DNA of 64,000 nt. Origin: Glandiceps talaboti (Eukaryota > Hemichordata > Enteropneusta > Spengelidae). Made by a program: the position numbers and the translations under genes. Below the pieces are notes generated by a model. It was not told where the DNA came from. It searched no databases and was given only the letters and a program-made list of their open reading frames with translations. Positions 38,855-50,700 of this stretch are shown here, in pieces. The stretch is taken from NCBI RefSeq assembly GCF_964340395.1, contig NC_135557.1, forward strand, positions 1,838,187 through 1,902,186, written 5' to 3'. Positions within the stretch are counted from its first letter, which is position 1. Each line of letters starts with the position of its first letter.

Positions 38855-40909
38855 CAGGCCCGTAGCCTGACCAAATTGTCAAGGGGGGGGGGGCACAACT
38901 TTGTCTTGGTGCAATCATGCATTTAAAATTTAGAAAAGTGCTAATTTACATAAATTTGCATACAATTTACATAATATCTATTTTAGCATATATATGCAAT
39001 TAAATATCATATGTAAAGTCAGAAAAAAATAAAAAATGCTGGTCAACGGGTAACCTAACCCATCACATTGGGTAAATAGGTCGATTTCATTTTTTCACAA
39101 TGCTTGACAAGGATAAAACAAACCATATATAATGATAGCAAAATATTTCAGTTTGAGTTTAGATAGAACTTATTCAGTCATCTTGATACTATCTCTATGC
39201 AAGTTAGGAAATGTACACAATTTACGGTTAAACAAATGGTGTAGTTCCGCTCACCCTCTCTTCTCAAAAAATGTTAAGCCCCGCCAATTGAAACTCAAGC
39301 ATTATTTTAGCCACCCCTTCTGTCACCTACACTACAGTGGAGATATAAAATCATATGGTACAATGATGCATTGGAACGAGACAACTCCAAAGGTGAAAAA
39401 ATTGGAAATAAGACAGTGTAGGAGGCCATTTAGAAGCATAAAATATCAAACCATAGACATAATAAAATACCAGAATTGAAACAATTATGCTGTGCATTAC
39501 ATATTATCTGGATATGTATTTTGTTGTGGCAAAGCTGAAAGATATTTTGCGGATGTACACTTGGTAAATGACTTCTCCTGAAGTTTAATCTGGTTCGAAA
39601 AATTTCCAGACTTTCTGACTTTTGATGGCCCAATGGTCGTAAACTTTTGTTCAATTCTTTTTAGTGTACATTGGATATTTAATCTCAATTCATGCTTGTA
39701 TGCAACATCAGAGCCAAATAAAACACTATATAAGATATTATATAATTTTGAATAGACTCAAATGTATATTGTTACATGTACTATTCAGAAAATATAAAGA
39801 AATATCCTTAATTTTGAAAAAAAATGCGAAGCCCGCATGAAGATATATTACCAATCACCAGAAAAAAAAATATATGGGTAGGTTGAACAGCTTTTTCCTT
39901 TTTTCTGGCCTAATGTCGTATCTTTCAAAATAGTTGCCGAAAAGATGTCACATTCAATGTAAAAAAAAAATGGATGGTGCTTTCTCAAATAAGTAACACA
40001 ACAAAATGATCATTTTCTTTACCCAACTCCCAAAACTTTTATGGCCTCGTTTATGTCGGAACCCAAGGTGAACTCAGTGAATCTCCTTGTCATTATCATT
40101 ATAATGGAAATTAAAGTTTGGATTTTGATGTCGAAGGTACAGCTCTGTTTACAAATTCAGGGCCATTCTTTCCATAGCTAATTGTCGCTTCAAAATGAAT
40201 TGTGGAATAATGCTAGTGTCAGTGTGCAATGAGATAATTATATCAAATAACATTTTAACCAAAGACAACGTCGAACACAATTATTAAAAGAAATATATTA
40301 AATAAAAAATAGTCGATCTTAAACTGCGTACCTAGATTAATAGTTTTTCAGGGCCACCAAATATTCCAAAAAGAGATCTGCCGTTTTATCAGTATGAAAT
40401 GTTTTAATATAAGGAACAAGACGTAAATGAGATCGAGCGCATCTTCGGAGTCACTGCATGCAGCATAGCAGGCGACCTCAGGTTGAACGACCTTTTTCTG
40501 TCTTTTTTTTTTAGTTTCACTCGCTGACATTATAATTGCAACTTGCCATCTTCAAATGAAGGAGACTTTCAAGACTACTGTTACTCGCGGAAAATGCACA
40601 GTGCATGTGCGCACTTCTTTTGTACTTTCCCGCACAAAGAACTTTTAATTTACTGCAAAAAGTTGATGTTGCAATTTTTAACTGCACACATTTTTATTCA
40701 AAGTTAAGCCAGCGTACAATAGCGATATAAGATACATATTAGCCATGAGTCAGTGTACAGTGACTTTTAGTGAACTATCCATTTAAATTGTGCATGCTAG
40801 GAATCATCACGTAAATGACGATTATAATAGCATCGCTAGTTATTCAAAAAGTTGCTTTTTTTCTTTCTTTTTTCCAAAATCTCGGCCCCCCCCACAGGCT
40901 ACGGTACTG
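38855..40909. mobile_element. Non-autonomous DNA transposon with ~15-bp terminal inverted repeats
   Basis: The left end is CAGGCCCGTAGCCTG followed by a G11-12 run. The right end, read on the minus strand, is CAGTACCGTAGCCTG followed by a G8 run. The two 15-mers differ at two positions. Such CAGNNCCGTAGCC ends followed by poly-G are, from memory, typical of hAT-like elements of marine invertebrates. The target duplication is not clear: only CTGT is shared by the two flanks. The ~2.05-kb interior is AT-rich and has no recognisable transposase; a 60-codon frame at 40,530-40,348 beginning MSASETKKKRQKK is the only notable one. It lies in the last P450 intron. Confidence 0.75.
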
Positions 40910-41039
40910 CTGTTATTATCTTCGTAATATACATCATTGTTTCACTTTTGCTTAGAGTGTGGTCGTGGTTGTTAGGGCCATTTGTGTCAAAATGTTTGAA
41001 ACGGTAACTGTAGAATAACACCTCCCGAAACATCCCCAC

Positions 41040-41340
41040 CAAGTTTCATCCCCATTCATCATGGAGTTTCAAGAAATAAGTTTTAGACCAAAATTGAGAT
41101 TTTTAAACCAAATTTCCATATCGCTGATGGTTCTGAATACACCTTTATCTACATATCTCCATAGGCACCCCATTAAATTTCAGCCGAATCTACTCAGTTT
41201 TGGAATTATTGATTTTGACCAAAATACACATTTTAGACCTAATTTGCATATCACTGAAGGAATCATGTTATGAACAATTCTTAATCTAAACACTCCTATA
41301 AACACTCCCACCCAATATGCTCAGTATTTTTGGAATTACA
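41040..41340 (+). repeat. Dispersed repeat, ~130-bp dimer (inverted copy at 43,590-43,850)
   Basis: Two related ~130-bp halves each contain a 'catatcrctgawgg' core followed ~60 bp later by a CACTCC/CACCCC-type segment. The reverse complement of 43,590-43,850 matches closely, for example GAACAATTCTTAATCTAAAC. It is intronic and of unknown class. Confidence 0.65.
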
Positions 41341-41431
41341 GAGATTCGGGCATGGCCTAATTGATGTAACAGGGAACAAGGACTTTGGGCCTTGTATAAG
41401 AGAATCAGGAATGGCCTAATTGATGCAACAG

Positions 41432-41728
41432 GTAATTTACAGATCTGTATCACATCAAATATTAATTGCAATTTACAGATCTGTATCACATATCAAATAT
41501 TAATTGCAATTTACAGATCTGTATCACATCAAATATTAATTGCAATTTACAGATCTGTATCACATATCAAATATTAATTGCAATTTACAGATCTGTATCA
41601 CATATCAAATATTAATTGTAATTTACAGATCTGTATCACATCAAATATTAATTGCAATTTACAGATCTGTATCACATCAAATATTAATTGCAATTTACAG
41701 ATCTGTATCACATATCAAATATTATTAA
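41432..41728. repeat. 36/38-bp tandem repeat, 8 copies
   Basis: The unit is gcaatttacagatctg, then tatcacat, then caaatattaatt. Copies alternate between 36 bp and 38 bp ('cacatc' versus 'cacatatc'). It lies in the last P450 intron, ~300 bp from the exon at 42,018. The small open frames over it come from the repeat. Confidence 0.95.
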
Positions 41729-42017
41729 AAGTCCATATTATAAATAAAAACACTGACGAGTTACACTAGCATAGTCTGATATACTGTATGTAACTATAAG
41801 AATTTTTGCAAGCAAGTGTTGCTTTAATACGACATTGTAAATTTTAAAAACAAATGAATTTTATTAAATGATGGAAATATGTCATTGTCAGTAGTTGAAC
41901 CATTCATTTGTTTACACATCGGCCTAGCTTGTAATGTTGTTTGTCTATTATTATATCAGTACATTTCAAATAAATATGTATGTTGATATTTGTTTCTTCG
42001 TTATCGCCACAACTTAC

Positions 42018-42116
42018 CTGGTCGAAATTCTTCCGGGTCTTTCCAATACTTTTCATCCCAATGTAAGGCAGCCAGGTTAATAGTTACTAAAGTATCTTTT
42101 GGTATTTTGTAATCAC
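42018..42116 (-). CDS. Cytochrome P450 exon: strand region to PERF motif
   Basis: The 99-bp exon has acceptor ttaaaccacag and donor CAG|gtaagtt on the minus strand, phase 1 on both sides. It reads (R)DYKIPKDTLVTINLAALHWD and then EKYWKDPEEFRP, the stretch between the K-helix and the PERF motif that is conserved in CYP2-clan enzymes (YxIPKxT, LHxDxxxWxDPxxFxPE). It joins C|GT with the upstream exon and G|AA with the downstream one, so both joins are in frame. This exon was too short to stand out as an open frame and was found from the splice sites. Confidence 0.93.
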
Positions 42117-42288
42117 CTGTGGTTTAAGAAAGGAAGCATTGAAGTAATAGACCATAATGCCTCTGTACACTCCTGTACACTTGGCACAGTACGAGAATCT
42201 ATGTAGCTATATGTCACCATTCAACACTGTTGGTAAATATATTTCCTAATCATGATTACTGTATGCCAGAAAAAATAAAGAAAATGTT

Positions 42289-42574
42289 CAACGGGTTGTA
42301 GAGTGTGTTATAACAAGCTACAGAGTCTAGTAATACAGGTTGTAGTGTGTGTGTTATAACAACTTACAGAGTCTAGTAATGCGGGTTGTAGAGTGTGTTA
42401 TAACAACTTACAGAGTCTAGTAATACAGGTTGTAGAGTGTGTTATAACAAGTTACAGAGTCTAGTAATACAGGTTGTAGTGTGTGTGTTATAACAACTTT
42501 ATTACGGAGTCCAGTAATACGGGTTGTAGAGTGTGTTATAACAACTTACGGAGTTTAGTATTACAGGTTGTAGA
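42289..42574 (-). repeat. ~44-bp tandem repeat made of the exon 3' end plus its splice donor (6 copies)
   Basis: On the minus strand the exon end (ctacaacctgtaatac, then taaactcc) and the start of the intron (gtaagttgttataacacac) are repeated about six times into the intron. Units are 44-50 bp. GTAAGT is intact in the true donor and in two of the copies. The others have GTAACT, GTAGCT or an interrupted GTAATAAAGT. The array thus places alternative donor sites downstream of the real one. Confidence 0.88.
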
Positions 42575-42789
42575 ATGAGTAATTGCAAGTGCTGCTACAG
42601 GTCTGATTCTCATGATTTCATGAATGACAGCTTCACAATATGGCAGTCTCTTCCTGTCTGATAATTGAGGTAAGCGATCTTGTCCTAGAACATCATCTAG
42701 TTCCTGATGCACCTTGGCTTGTACATCCGGGTAATTAAGCATATAAGCGATAGCCCAGTAAGCAGTATTACCAACCGTGTCGGTACCAG
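42550..42789 (-). CDS. Cytochrome P450 exon: I-helix to K-helix
   Basis: The 240-bp exon has acceptor gtttatttctag and donor CTCC|gtaagtt, phase 1 on both sides. It reads (A)GTDTVGNTAYWAIAYMLNYP, PDVQAKVHQELDDVLGQDRL, LSDRKRLPYCEAVIHEIMRI and RPVAALAITHSTTCNTKL. AGTDT is the I-helix oxygen-activation motif and EIMR is the invariant K-helix ExxR. The preceding G of the upstream exon makes the Ala of AGTDT. Codon and residue patterns show no damage. Its donor end is the seed of a minisatellite (42,289-42,574). Confidence 0.95.
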
Positions 42790-42835
42790 CTAGAAATAAA
42801 CAAAGATACATAAATATATAACACTGTAAAGATTG

Positions 42836-42846
42836 ATTATGTATAC

Positions 42847-42877
<31 letters not shown>

Positions 42878-42882
42878 TCTAT
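42836..42882. repeat. (GTAT)n microsatellite
   Basis: A ~45-bp GTAT run ~50 bp upstream of the P450 exon acceptor on the minus strand. Confidence 0.95.
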
Positions 42883-42977
42883 GTAGGTAGAAAAAAGTGA
42901 TATAGTTCGAATCAATAAATGCATCCGAGTCAGTATTTGCATTCTGGTTCATCACATCCTAGTAAGTGCAAAGATTT

Positions 42978-43539
42978 CATTCCCTATTCACAGTTACTTC
43001 GTTTACGTCGTATTTGTAGTAATGATTTGGATTTCAGGGAAAGATCTGCTGAAGTTTGCACGTAATTCCACCAACGTGGTTATCCAGTGTCGGTTACCAA
43101 TGCGAGTTTAGATCTAGAGAAGGTGTCATCTTTGTCTAGGGAAACTTGTATCAATTCACATGATCAGAAGAGTAATTAATGATTGTCTCATATTGGCTCT
43201 AACATACCATCCCTTTTCCGCTAGAGTTAAGAACATAATATACAAGTATTTATCTTACGTTCTGATAGGGTACCCATTTCATTATTTGCTGAAGTACATT
43301 TAACAGCTTGGCGTCGTGATACCAGTCTTAGAGATATGGTGGTACGTACAGAACAACGTGAATTGGAAGTTAATGCTGGTTCATTTCCATGCGATCGTAC
43401 TCGATGTGGTACATGTAATTTCATTATTAACACTAATCATGTTTTTGGCCCTAAGAACAGTGTGGCTGTTACGAGTAGATTTACCTGTATTAGTACTAAT
43501 GTAGTGTATTGCATTACATGCCAGAAACGTGCTTGTTAG
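42978..43539 (+). mobile_element. Penelope-like retroelement fragment (RT C-terminus and Cys motif before GIY-YIG)
   Basis: Plus-strand pieces read YSQLLRLRRICSNDLDF, then in-frame TAA, then FHQRGYPVSVTNASLDLEKV. Stops and frame changes follow, then SLRDMVVRTEQRELEVNAG and FPCDRTRCGTCNFI ending VVYCITCQKRAC. This order (a PYSQLLRxRRIC segment, an RGYP segment, then a Cx5CxxC cluster and VVYCIxC) is what I remember from Penelope-like elements just before the GIY-YIG endonuclease. The LYIGETG part that should follow is missing, so both ends are truncated. It is inserted antisense in the long P450 intron. Confidence 0.65.
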
Positions 43540-43589
43540 CACAACTGAACTGATAAGGTTCAGTGTGTGATTTATCTAAAAAAAACTTA

Positions 43590-43850
43590 AACTCAAAACT
43601 ACTGGGCAGATCGGTCTGAAATTTGGAGGGTATATTCTTAAGGGGTTTAGATTAAGAATTGTTCACAACATGGTGATCCCATCAGCGATATGCAAATTAG
43701 GGATACAAATGAGGTCAGAAACCTTTAATTCCAAAACTACCAAGCAGATTGGGCTGACATTTAATGGGATGCATCTTGGGGTGCGTAGATGAAGAAATGT
43801 TAAGCAAATAATGATGTCATCAGTGATATGCGCAAATGATGAGTAGGTCA
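43590..43850 (-). repeat. Inverted copy of the 41,040-41,340 dispersed repeat
   Basis: The reverse complement contains AATTTGCATATCGCTGATGG and GAACAATTCTTAATCTAAAC, matching the plus strand near 41,240-41,295. A second half matches near 41,120-41,200. The two copies flank the two middle P450 exons in opposite orientation. Confidence 0.65.
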
Positions 43851-43852
43851 TT

Positions 43853-43932
43853 ATTACCCCCCGTAAGGGTACGGGAGGTATTAAAAGGGGAATGTCTGTC
43901 TGTATGTCTATCTGTGTGTATGTGTGTCTGTG

Positions 43933-43976
<44 letters not shown>

Positions 43977-43980
43977 AGTG
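43853..43980. repeat. CCCGTAAGGGTACGGGAGG motif and (CTGT)n microsatellite
   Basis: A GC-rich, partly palindromic block (ccgtaagggtacggga) at 43,860-43,880 precedes a ~85-bp TCTG/TGTC run (43,893-43,978). A similar 'cccttatgggaggcattcag' occurs at 45,403, so the two may bracket the 147-bp repeats as one unit. Confidence 0.7.
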
Positions 43981-44039
43981 TCATCATTTGCTAAAAATCG
44001 GCTAATAATCTTTAGGGTAATGGCTAGACCTGATTAGGT

Positions 44040-45400
44040 TTTGAGCCAGATCTGTTAATGTTTAATTAGAGAAATTTGCATATTAATGAAATCAACTAAT
44101 TAAGCAATATCTTAAGACTTCATACTTCAATTTCAATATAATGTAGTACATTCGTTAAACATAACAACATACATTTGTCCTATAAAATTTGGTGATGTAT
44201 CTTACAGCGTTAATGAATAATTTGCATAATTAAATATTTTGGGTAATTAGGCTATATCTTAAGAATACATACTACAAATTCAACATAATTTAGTACATAC
44301 ATTAACCATAAGAAAACACATATGTCCTATCAAGTTTGTTGATGTACCTTTCAGTGTTAATGAATAATTTGCATAATTAATGATTGGTAATTAGGCTATA
44401 TCTTACGACTGCATACTTCAATATCAATACAATTCAGTACATACATTAACCATAAAAAATTGTGTATGTCCTATAAAGTTAGTTGAGGTACCTTACAGTG
44501 TTAATGAATAATTTGCATAATTAATTATTTTTGGTAATTAGGCTATATCTTAAGAATGCATCCTTCATATTCAACATAATTTAGTACATACGCTAACCAT
44601 GAGAAAACACATATGTTCTATCAAGTTTGTTGATGTACCTTTCAGTGTTAATGAATAATTTGCATAATTAATGATTCTTGGTAATTAGGCTATATCTTAC
44701 GACTGCATACTTCAATTTCAATACAATTCAGTACATACATTAACAATAAAAAATTGTGTATGTCCTATAAAGTTAGTTGACATACCTTACACTGTTATTG
44801 AATAATTTGCATAACTAATGATTTTTGGTAATTAGCCTATATCTTAAGACTGCATGCTTCAATTTCAATACAATTTAGTACATACGTTAAACATAACAGA
44901 GTGCATATCTCCTATAAAAGTTGTTGATTTTGTTTGAAGATTTAGTGAATAATTTGCATAATTAATTATTTTTGGTAATTAGGCTATATCTTAAGACTGC
45001 ATACTTGAATTTCAATATAATTTAGTACATACGTTAATCATAACAAAGCGGATATGTCCTACAAAATATTTGATATAGCTCAGTTAGTTTTAATGAAAAA
45101 TTTGCATAATTAATTATTTTAGGTAACTACGTTGTATCTTAAAAATGCAAGCTTCAAATTTCGTATAATATGATACATATATCAACCATAATAATACGCA
45201 CCTGTCCTATGACGTTTGTTCCTACAAATTTTACCTTTAATGAGTATTTTGAATAATGAACGATATTCAGTAATTAAGCAGTATCATGCAATCTTCAAAT
45301 TCCGTATAATTTGGCACATACATTAACCTAAGAAAGCACGCTTGTCCAAAAACAAAACCTGTTACCATAGTTTAATGAGTTATTTGCATAATTAGTGATT
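44040..45400. repeat. ~147-bp AT-rich tandem repeat, ~9 copies
   Basis: The words ttgcataattaat, ggtaattaggctatatctta and cagtacatacattaacca recur about every 144-150 bp (tgcataattaa-like at 44,073, 44,224, 44,371, 44,515, 44,662, 44,811, 44,955, 45,105 and 45,386). Copies are 75-90% alike by eye, older than the 39-bp array they abut. Non-coding, P450 intron. Confidence 0.9.
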
Positions 45401-47744
45401 CCCTTATGGGAGGCATTCAGTTTAAATCTGGTATCTTACAAAACTGTGCTATACTACAAGTAAGTCATTGTATCTTACAAAACTGTGCTATACTACAAGT
45501 AAGTCATTTTATCTTACAAAACTGTGCTATACTACAAGTAAGTCATTGTATCTTACAAAACTGTGCTATACTACAAGTAAGTCATTGTATCTTACAAAAC
45601 TGTGCTATACTACAAGTAAGTCATTTTATCTTACAAAACTGTGCTATACTACAAGTAAGTCATTGTATCTTACAAAACTGTGCTATACTACAAGTAAGTC
45701 ATTTTATCTTACAAAACTGTGCTATACTACAAGTAAGTCATTGTATCTTACAAAACTGTGCTATACTACAAGTAAGTCATTGTATCTTACAAAACTGTGC
45801 TATACTACAAGTAAGTCATTGTATCTTACAAAACTGTGCTATACTACAAGTAAGTCATTGTATCTTACAAAACTGCTATACGACAAGTAAGTCATTTTAT
45901 CTTACAAAACTGTGCTATACTACAAGTAAGTCATTGTATCTTACAAAACTGTGCTATACTACAAGTAAGTCATTGTATCTTACAAAACTGTGCTATACTG
46001 CAAGTAAGTCATTGTATCTTACAAAACTGTGCTATACTACAAGTAAGTCATTTTATCTTACAAAACTGTGCTATACTACAAGTAAGTCATTGCATCTTAC
46101 AAAACTGTGCTATACTACAAGTAAGTCATTTTTTCTTACAAAACTGTGCTATACTACGAGTAAGTCATTTTATCTTACAAAACTGTGCTATACTACAAGT
46201 AAGTCATTGTATCTTACAAAACTGTGCTATACTACAAGTAAGTTATTGTATCTTACAAAACTGTGCTATACTACAAGTAAGTCATTGTATTTTACAAAAC
46301 TGTGCTATACTACAAGTAAGTCATTGTATCTTACAAAACTGTGCTATACTACAAGTCATTGTATCTTACAAAACTGTGCTATACTACAAGTAAGTCATTG
46401 CATCTTACAAAACTGTGCTATACTACAAGTAAGTCATTGTACCTTACAAAACTGTGCTATACTACAAATAAGTCATTTTATCTTACAAAACTGTGCTATA
46501 CTACAAGTAAATCATTGTATCTTACAAAACTGTGCTATACTACAAGTAAGTCATTGTATCTTACAAAACTGTGCTATACTACAAGTAAGTCATTGTATCT
46601 TACAAAACTGTGCTATACTACAAGTAAGTCATTGCATCTTACAAAACTGTGCTATACTACAAGTAAGTCATTTTATCTTACAAAACTGTGCTATACTACA
46701 AGTAAGTCATTGTACCTTACAAAACTGTGCTATACTACAAATAAGTCATTTTATCTTACAAAACTGTGCTATACTACAAGTAAGTCATTGTATCTTACAA
46801 AACTGTGCTATACTACAAGTAAATCATTGTATCTTACAAAACTGTGCTATACTACGAGTAAGTCATTGTATCTTACAAAACTGTGCTATACTACGAGTAA
46901 GTCATTTTATCTTACAAAACTGTGCTATACTACGAGTAAGTCATTTTATCTTACAAAACTGTGCTATACTACAAGTAAGTCATTGTATCTTACAAAACTG
47001 TGCTATACTACAAGTAAGTCATTGTATTTTACAAAACTGTGCTATACTACAAGTAAGTCATTGTATCTTACAAAACTGTGCTATACTACAAGTCATTGTA
47101 TCTTACAAAACTGTGCTATACTACAAGTAAGTCATTGCATCTTACAAAACTGTGCTATACTACAAGTAAGTCATTTTATCTTACAAAACTGTGCTATACT
47201 ACAAGTAAGTCATTGTATCTTACAAAACTGTGCTATACTACAAGTAAGTCATTTTATCTTACAAAACTGTGCTATACTACAAGTAAGTCATTGTACCTTA
47301 CAAAACTGTGCTATACTACAAATAAGTCATTGTATCTTACAAAACTGTGCTATACTACAAGTAAGTCATTGTATCTTACAAAACTGTGCTATACTACAAG
47401 TAAATCATTGTATCTTACAAAACTGTGCTATACTACGAGTAAGTCATTGTATCTTACAAAACTGTGCTATACTACAAGTAAGTCATTGTATCTTACAAAA
47501 CTGTGCTATACTACAAGTAAGTCATTGTATCTTACAAAACTGTGCTATACTACAAGTAAGTCATTTTATCTTACAAAACTGTGCTATACTACAAGTAAGT
47601 CATTGTATCTTACAAAACTGTGCTATACTACAAGTAAGTCATTTTATCTTACAAAACTGTGCTATACTACAAGTAAGTCATTGTATCTTACAAAACTGTG
47701 CTATACTACGAGTAAGTCATTTTACCTTACAAAACTGTGCTATA

Positions 47745-50700
47745 CTACAAGTAAGTCATTGTATCTTACAAAACTGTGCTATACTACAAGTAAGTCATTG
47801 TATCTTACAAAACTGTGCTATACTACAAGTAAGTCATTGTATCTTACAAAACTGTGCTATACTACAAGTAAGTCATTGTATCTTACAAAACTGTGCTATA
47901 CTACGAGTAAGTCATTGTATCTTACAAAACTGTGCTATACTACAAGTAAGTCATTTTATCTTACAAAACTGTGCTATACTACAAGTAAGTCATTGTATCT
48001 TACAAAACTGTGCTATACTACAAGTAAGTCATTGTATCTTACAAAACTGTGCTATACTACAAGTAAGTCATTGTATCTTACAAAACTGTGCTATACTACA
48101 AGTAAGTCATTGCATCTTACAAAACTGTGCTATACTACAAGTAAATCATTTTATCTTACAAAACTGTGCTATACTACAAGTAAGTCATTGTATCTTACAA
48201 AACTGTGCTATACTACAAGTAAGTCATTGTATCTTACAAAAGTGTGCTATGCTACAAGTAAGTCATTTTATCTTACAAAAGTGTGCTATACTACAAGTAA
48301 GTCATTGTATCTTACAAAACTGTCCTATACTACAAGTAAGTCATTGCATCTTACAAAACAGTGCTATACTACAAGTAAGTCATTTTATCTTACAAAACTG
48401 TGCTATACTACAAGTAAGTCATTGTATCTTACAAAACTGTCCTATACTACGAGTAAGTCATTGTATCTTACAAAACTGTGCTATACTACGAGTAAGTCAT
48501 TGCATCTTACAAAACTGTCCTATACTACAAGTAAGTCATTGTATCTTACAAAACTGTGCTATACTACAAGTAAGTCATTGTATCTTACAAAACTGTGCTA
48601 TACTACAAGTAAGTCATTGTATCTTACAAAACTGTGCTATACTACAAGTAAGTCATTGTATCTTACAAAACTGTGCTATACTACAAGTAAGTCATTGTAT
48701 CTTACAAAACTGTGCTATACTACGAGTAAGTCATTTTATCTTACAAAACTGTGCTATACTACAAGTAAATCATTTTATCTTACAAAACTGTGCTATACTA
48801 CGAGTAAGTCATTGCATCTTACAAAACTGTGCTATACTACAAGTAAGTCATTTTATCTTACAAAACTGTGCTATACTACAAGTAAGTCATTGTATCTTAC
48901 AAAACTGTGCTATACTACAAATAAGTCATTTTATCTTACAAAACTGTGCTATACTACAAGTAAGTCACTGTATCTTACAAAACTGTGCTATACTACAAGT
49001 AAATCATTGTATCTTACAAAACTGTGCTATACTACGAGTAAGTCATTGTATCTTACAAAACTGTGCTATACTACGAGTAAGTCATTGTATCTTACAAAAC
49101 TGTGCTATACTACAAGTAAGTCATTGTATCTTACAAAACTGTCCTATACTACAAGTAAGTCATTGTATCTTACAAAACTGTGCTATACTACAAGTAAATC
49201 ATTTTATCTTACAAAACTGTGCTATACTACAAGTAAGTCATTGTATCTTACAAAACTGTGCTATACTACAAGTAAGTCATTTTATCTTACAAAACTGTGC
49301 TATACTACAAGTAAGTCATTGCATCTTACAAAACTGTGCTATACTACAAGTAAGTCATTGTATCTTACAAAACTGTGCTATACTACGAGTAAGTCATTGT
49401 ATCTTACAAAACTGTGCTATACTACAAGTAAGTCATTGTATCTTACAAAACTGTGCTATACTACGAGTAAGTCATTGTATCTTACAAAACTGTGCTATAC
49501 TACAAGTAAGTCATTGTATCTTACAAAACTGTGCTATACTACGAGTAAGTCATTGTATCTTACAAAACTGTGCTATACTACAAGTAAGTCATTTTATCTT
49601 ACAAAACTGTGCTATACTACAAGTAAGTCATTGTATCTTACAAAACTGTGCTATACTACAAGTAAGTCATTGTATCTTACAAAACTGTGCTATACTACAA
49701 GTAAGTCATTGTATCTTACAAAACTGTGCTATACTACAAGTAAGTCATTGCATCTTACAAAACTGTGCTATACTACAAGTAAATCATTTTATCTTACAAA
49801 ACTGTGCTATACTACAAGTAAGTCATTGTATCTTACAAAACTGTGCTATACTACAAGTAAGTCATTGTATCTTACAAAACTGTGCTATGCTACAAGTAAG
49901 TCATTTTATCTTACAAAAGTGTGCTATACTACAAGTAAGTCATTGTATCTTACAAAACTGTCCTATACTACAAGTAAGTCATTGTATCTTACAAAACTGT
50001 GCTATACTACAAGTAAATCATTTTATTTTACAAAACTGTGCTATACTACAAGTAAGTCATTGTATCTTACAAAACTGTTCTTTACTACAAGTAAGTCATT
50101 GCATCTTACAAAACAGTGCTATACTACAAGTAAGTCATTTTATCTTACAAAACTGTGCTATACTACAAGTAAGTCATTGTATCTTACAAAACTGTCCTAT
50201 ACTACGAGTAAGTCATTGTATCTTACAAAACTGTGCTATACTACGAGTAAGTCATTGCATCTTACAAAACTGTCCTATACTACGAGTAAGTCATTGTATC
50301 TTACAAAACTGTGCTATACTACGAGTAAGTCATTGCATCTTACAAAACTGTCCTATACTACAAGTAAGTCATTGTATCTTACAAAACTGTGCTATACTAC
50401 AAGTAAGTCATTGTATCTTACAAAACTGTGCTATACTACAAGTAAGTCATTGTATCTTACAAAACTGTGCTATACTACAAGTAAGTCATTGTATCTTACA
50501 AAACTGTGCTATACTACAAGTAAGTCATTGTATCTTACAAAACTGTGCTATACTACGAGTAAGTCATTGTATCTTACAAAACTGTGCTATACTACAAGTA
50601 AATCATTTTATCTTACAAAACTGTGCTATACTACGAGTAAGTCATTGCATCTTACAAAACTGTGCTATACTACAAGTAAGTCATTGTATCTTACAAAACT

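Noticed and set aside
38542-38870. Hydrophobic frames resembling small membrane proteins
   Set aside because: They run over T-rich 112-bp intronic repeats of the P450 gene, and the hydrophobicity is due to composition.
42536-42955. Taking the whole open frame here as a 139-residue protein
   Set aside because: Only 42,550-42,789 is P450. The N-terminal part reads a (GTAT)n microsatellite and intron, and the C-terminal residues run past the donor site.
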